From contig JBBMOL010000013.1 of the NCBI GenBank assembly GCA_037954665.1, positions 682,001 through 746,000 on the forward strand: 64,000 nucleotides of DNA, in the 5' to 3' direction. The notes below the pieces were generated by a model. It ran no database searches and was not told the DNA's origin. It saw nothing but the letters and a program-made list of their open reading frames with translations. The position numbers were made by a program, and so were the translations under genes. Source of the DNA: Laguncularia racemosa (Eukaryota; Streptophyta; Magnoliopsida; Myrtales; Combretaceae). Positions 60,401-64,000 of this stretch are shown here, piece by piece. How positions within the stretch are numbered: position 1 is the first letter of the stretch; each line of letters starts with the position of its first letter.

Positions 60401-63400
60401 CTAGACCAGAAAGGGCCACTAGGCAAACTCCAAGCATTTTCTTCAATTGTGCAGTACAATCTCGCATTCGCTAATGGTCCTGGCCCTGCAATTGTATGTG
60501 CATTATGGATCGAGTCAAGAAGACCAGTAGGGAGCTCAAAATCTGACCATAAAGAGATGGATAGTCCATCACACCCTTGCCATTGAAAGCTGTTTCGACA
60601 TGTACTTCTAAGCTCGAGAATCTTCTTCCATGTCCAAGCGCAACAAGTTGGTGTCCTCACGTTCCAAAAGGATCGGCCTTTCAAGATGGTGGAGTGTATT
60701 CATTCTGGCCATAATCCCCTCATACCACTCTTGTATAAATGCCAAATATGTGTCATTTAGGCTGCTTTGTTCCACAAACAAAGGTTAGGGATAAAAAGTC
60801 CACTGCTTTCTCTTGGTTTACAAACCAAGTCCCACTTTACCTTACCCTTTGTTGGGATGTTAGGCCTTCCACTCCATAAGAAGTTTCGTAGAAGCTGCTC
60901 TATTTTCAAGACAACAGATTTGGGGATCATGAACCCCATGCTCTGGTAAATTTGCATTGAAATGAGTACGATTTAATTAGTTATAGCCTTCCTACGTAAG
61001 AGAGGAATTTGGAAGTCCAAGAATTGAAATGACCAAGGATTTTTTCTTTTAGAATATTGTAATCTTCCCTCTTTAGTTTCATTGAAAGGAGAGGCATACC
61101 CAAATATCGTATAGGTAGGGATCCTTCACAAAAATTGGTAAGTTGCAGAATATGCTCTCTTATTCTGTGGTGCACATTTCCCAAAAAAATAATTCTCTAA
61201 CTAGCATTTGCTGTGATACCTGAGAGCTGCTGGAAATGGTGCAATGCATCATAAATGTAGGAGATAGAATCAACATTATCCTTGCAAGCAATTAGTAAAT
61301 TGTCAGCAAAACAAAGATAGGTTATCTTCTCAACTTTGCATCTCCAATGGAATGAGAATCTTGGGTTTGATGTGAGTCTTCTAAGGATGCCAGATAAGAC
61401 CTACATGCCAAGAGCAAAGAGGCATGGAGATATTTGGTCTCCTTGCCTCAAGCCCCTCTTATTTGCAAAAAAACCCACTAATGCCCATTTATATTCAGGG
61501 AGAACACGGGTGTGGAAATGCATTGCTCCATAAGCGAGCAAAAATGGCTAGGATAATGCATGCACTTTAGAACTTTAAGTAGAAAAGTCCAATTGATAGT
61601 ATCATGTGCTTTTTGGATGTCCACTTTCAAGGCACAACATGGTGTTCCCCTGCCAGTGTGGTAACCTGCCATTAGTTCCTGGGCAAAAGGGATGTCGTCA
61701 GTAATTCTTCGTCCTGGAACAAAGGTTGCCTACTCCCTACAAGAAAAGGCAACACATTCCTTAACCTAGATGCAAGCACCTTTGAAATAGCCTTGTATAA
61801 CATGTTACAGTGTGCTATCAGCTGGAATTCATTTAGCTTAGATGGGTTAGCCACTTTCAGTACAAGAGATGTAATGGTTATGTTGACCTCCTTTAAGAGG
61901 TGACCAGAAGGGAAAAATTCCTTTATTGCATCAATAACGTCCTTCCCTATTATATCCCAAACTTTTTTGAAGAACTTAGTTGTGTAGCCATTTGGGCCAG
62001 GAGCTTTGTCATTTGCCTGACAAAAGAAAGCTGCATTAATCTCTGTCTGAGGACGGGGTGTTAAGGGTATCAACTTGCTGTTGATTCAACCTCCAGGTCA
62101 CGAAGTCTTGGGCCTCATCTAGCAAAACCAGCCAGTTCCTTTAATTGTAAAGCTGCTGGAAATAATTAATCGCTTCCTTGTGCACTTCAACATCTCCTTT
62201 CACTACACTGCCATCTTCCCTGGACAAGCAATAAATGATGCTCCTGTTATGGTAACTAATCATTGCCTTATGGAAGAAAGCAGAATTTTTGTCTCCTAAT
62301 TTCAGCAACTTTACTCTCGGCTTTTGCTTAAGGAAGCATGCCTCTGCTCCTCTTATCAAATAGTAGTTTTTATAAGCCACCTTCTCCCTATCTAGGAGAG
62401 AAGTGTCTCCATTCCCCAAGATTGCGGATTGAATGTTCTTTAGCTCACTTTTTGCAATCGCCACATGAGTAGAGATATTGGAAAACTTGCTATTATTGAG
62501 GGATTTCATCTAAGCCTCGAGAAGCTTTAGTTTTGAGACAAATTGGAACATTTTTGAGCTCCTCGCTTCTGTTTTCCAAGTCTTGGCCACAACATCTTTA
62601 AAGTTGGCATGGTTCGCCTGAAAGTTGAAAAATTTGAAAGGATATTGATGCCCATCACTCCCAAAATCCATGTAAGTGATTGCTTGGGAGTGATTTGAGA
62701 GCAAAGGAGAGAAGAAAGCTGCCTGAGTTCTAGGATAAGCGCCTAGCCAAGTGTGATTAGCAAGAACCCTGTCCAGTTTTCTTAAGATCGGGTTTTGCCC
62801 TTGCTTATTGGACCACGTGGAGAAGTCACCCACAAACCCCAAGTCTTCAAGTTCAGGTATGTCTAGGAAGTTCCTTTGTTGGGATGAGCACAACAGGGGT
62901 GTGTCCTGGATTTAAAATAATAAAGCTTTTCATGCGGAAGATTTGCCGCCTATAATTGCATAAGTCACGTGTTTAGTCATAACACTTAGGGTATAAACTT
63001 TGAAATCTATGAGGTGGTGGTGATTCCTTGTTGTTAAAGCTATTTGCTTCCTTTGTTCAGATTTTACTGGGGGATAGCCATAGGTATTTGGAGAGCCCCT
63101 GTTTCTAGTTTCGTTTGTCTGCATTATACTCCCTGCAAGATTTTCTCTATGCATGTTTTGCTTTGGTTACCTAGTCTGGTTGTCTTCTTGAGAGCTATCC
63201 TGCATATGTTGGTCTCTGTTCTGCTCCCTTCACAATAACAGACAAATTATTGACTGATTCAGAAATATACAGTGAGGATAGGATAAACTTGCATTCTTTG
63301 CTAGTAGTTCTCTTCAAAAGTTATTTAATTTTCTTCTACTTCCATGGGCTCCTGTTTCAGGTATATCTTGCAAAGACAATTGATGGAGCTGATGTTGCCG

Positions 63401-63669
63401 TAAAAGTTCAACGGCCTAATTTGCTTCATGTGGTCATCCGAGATGTCTATATTCTTCGGCTTGGGGTGTGTGCATCTATCTATTTTCCTTTTGTTTTTTC
63501 ATGATTTCCTTAAACTTGTAATTATAAGAGGTTTTATTTACAGCTGGGAATACTACAAAAGGTTGCCAAGCGGAAAAGTGACCTCCGACTGTACGCAGAT
63601 GAGCTTGGAAAAGGACTAGTTGGAGAGTTGGATTATACTTTGGAGGCAGCAAATGCATCCAAGTTCTTG
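54454..63669 (+). CDS. ABC1-like (UbiB/ADCK) atypical kinase, 7 exons, gene cut by right edge
   Basis: Exons: 54454-54760, 57575-57750, 58707-58872, 59054-59106, 59438-59581, 63361-63465, 63544-63669, about 359 codons, all GT-AG with consistent phases. The Ala/Ser/Arg-rich start (MTALAAALPLP) fits a plastid transit peptide. The family signatures follow: the KxGQ motif as FIKVGQSLSTRPD across exons 3 and 4; the Ala-rich nucleotide loop AAASFGQVY across exons 5 and 6; the VAVKVQRP lysine in exon 6; and the ExD motif in GELDYTLEA in exon 7. Catalytic-loop and DFG exons lie beyond the window. ABC1K proteins in plastids regulate prenyl-lipid metabolism and stress responses, many in plastoglobules. 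Which member this is cannot be fixed from the visible part. Introns carry a SINE and an antisense LINE. Confidence 0.92.
54761..57574 (+). other. Intron 1 of the ABC1-like gene
   Basis: 2.8 kb. Holds a C-rich patch (56350-56390), a 14-bp G-run (56900-56914) and a tandem repeat (56970-57116). Short frames inside show no conserved domain. Confidence 0.75.
56970..57116 (+). repeat. 59-bp tandem repeat, about 2.5 copies
   Basis: Units start near 56970, 57029 and 57087 with TTTTTACT(G)AGG / TTTTTACTAGGG / TTTTTGACCTAGGG. They share CCAACTCCTTTCTTTATA. It lies in intron 1 of the ABC1-like gene. Confidence 0.8.
57928..58112 (+). mobile_element. Au-like SINE in ABC1-like intron 2
   Basis: A tRNA-derived head (TGAGGGCGAGC, then an A-box-like ACTGGTTAAG and a decayed B-box GGTCATGAATTTGAT) is followed by the Au body phrase ACAGCCTCTTTGCGAAA, with AAGGCTGTGTACA. 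The tail ends TCACTGGGATATGC plus AT-rich sequence. A perfect 9-bp duplication AAATATACC flanks it (57919-57927 and 58113-58121). The family call rests on remembered Au consensus wording. Same orientation as the host gene. Confidence 0.85.
59686..62930 (-). mobile_element. 5'-truncated L1-type LINE in ABC1-like intron 5
   Basis: The 3' end on the minus strand is a typical plant LINE tail (CTGTACATCCTTCTTGAATT, a few bases, then a short A-run at 59686-59690). Reading leftward from 62893 the order is the end of the endonuclease domain, linker, RT and zinc-binding RT tail. The missing front of the endonuclease and all of ORF1 show 5' truncation during insertion. It is antisense to the host gene and makes its intron about 3.8 kb long. 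No clear target duplication found. Confidence 0.9.
60268..62893 (-). pseudogene. LINE ORF2 remnant (endonuclease C-terminus, RT, zf-RVT)
   Basis: Pieces in order on the minus strand: endonuclease end (62510-62893, GDFSTWSNKQGQNP and LRKLDRVLAN); linker (62141-62509, GDKNSAFFHKAM); RT fingers (61672-62073, KAPGPNGYTTKFFKKVW); RT palm (61478-61672, ALKVDIQKAHDTINW); catalytic loop at 61299-61310; RT thumb (60757-61184, PIRYLGMPLL); zinc-binding RT tail (60268-60684, GKYTIKSGYESL). One stop (TAG at 62510) and several frameshifts break it. The catalytic (F/Y)ADD loop reads FADN, which should abolish RT activity in any case. Confidence 0.9.
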
Positions 63670-64000
63670 GTAGTAGCTTTGATTTGTGCTTAATTGAATA
63701 AATGATAATTAGGTGTTTGTATCTTTGTTATCAGTGGGACATTGCCTCCAGGTTCATGTACCATTTTGCATGATCTATGTATAGTTAAAGATAGCTTATT
63801 CCACATAGGTAGCCCCGAGAAGCAGCCTTGGTGGGATCCAAACAGAAAGGCCATTAAATTTGTTATAAAAAATTCCTAAGCCTTAACCATTAGGCTAACC
63901 CTTGGGGTTTTAGGTTTTTAGAATCATATTTTTGACCAAAAAATAGCTTGAGGAGAACATGTTCTGCAGTTGTGCTTTAAATATTCTAACTCTACCATGA

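Noticed and set aside
1..64000. CRISPR arrays, operons, bacterial-type ribosome binding sites or phage modules
   Set aside because: The window is plant nuclear DNA with spliced genes. No spaced direct-repeat array or operon-like packing is present.

Overview
This is a nuclear window from a flowering plant, most likely a dicot. The evidence is AT-rich DNA, spliced genes with GT-AG introns, plastid proteins of plant type, a canonical plant miR160 hairpin, an Au-like SINE, LINEs, and copia, hAT, Tourist and MULE-type elements. I could not fix the species.

Left part (1-10.7 kb, minus strand): the first eight coding exons of the bifunctional aminodeoxychorismate synthase gene (ADCS, the plastid p-aminobenzoate step of folate synthesis), with a separate pyrimidine-rich 5' UTR exon near 10.4-10.6 kb. 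The gene runs off the left edge. Intron 3 holds a 2.8-kb LTR element with its own nested LINE 3' end.

Middle (10.7-54 kb): gene-poor, with one clear RNA gene, MIR160, on the minus strand near 22.1 kb. The rest is mostly decayed transposons. There is a full-length copia element (24,910-29,597) next to a probable hAT relic. A hAT element with 8-bp target duplications carries transposase remains (33,253-34,973). A Tourist-like MITE (39,783-40,159) and a fold-back MULE-like MITE (44,421-44,769) follow, with several GGAATGGAATT-type MITE copies and relics resembling Ty3/gypsy LTRs. A promoter-like segment with telobox and site II motifs lies at about 47.1 kb, but I could assign no gene to it.

Right part (54.4-64 kb, plus strand): seven exons of an ABC1-like (UbiB/ADCK) atypical kinase gene with a plastid-type N-terminus, running off the right edge. 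Its introns carry a 59-bp tandem repeat, an Au-like SINE with 9-bp target duplications and a 3.2-kb 5'-truncated antisense LINE.

The two protein genes and MIR160 look like independent units. The strongest observations are the MIR160 locus, the single-frame copia polyprotein broken only by in-frame stops that mostly fit C-to-T or G-to-A change, and the layered insertions inside introns and at the hAT/copia junction.
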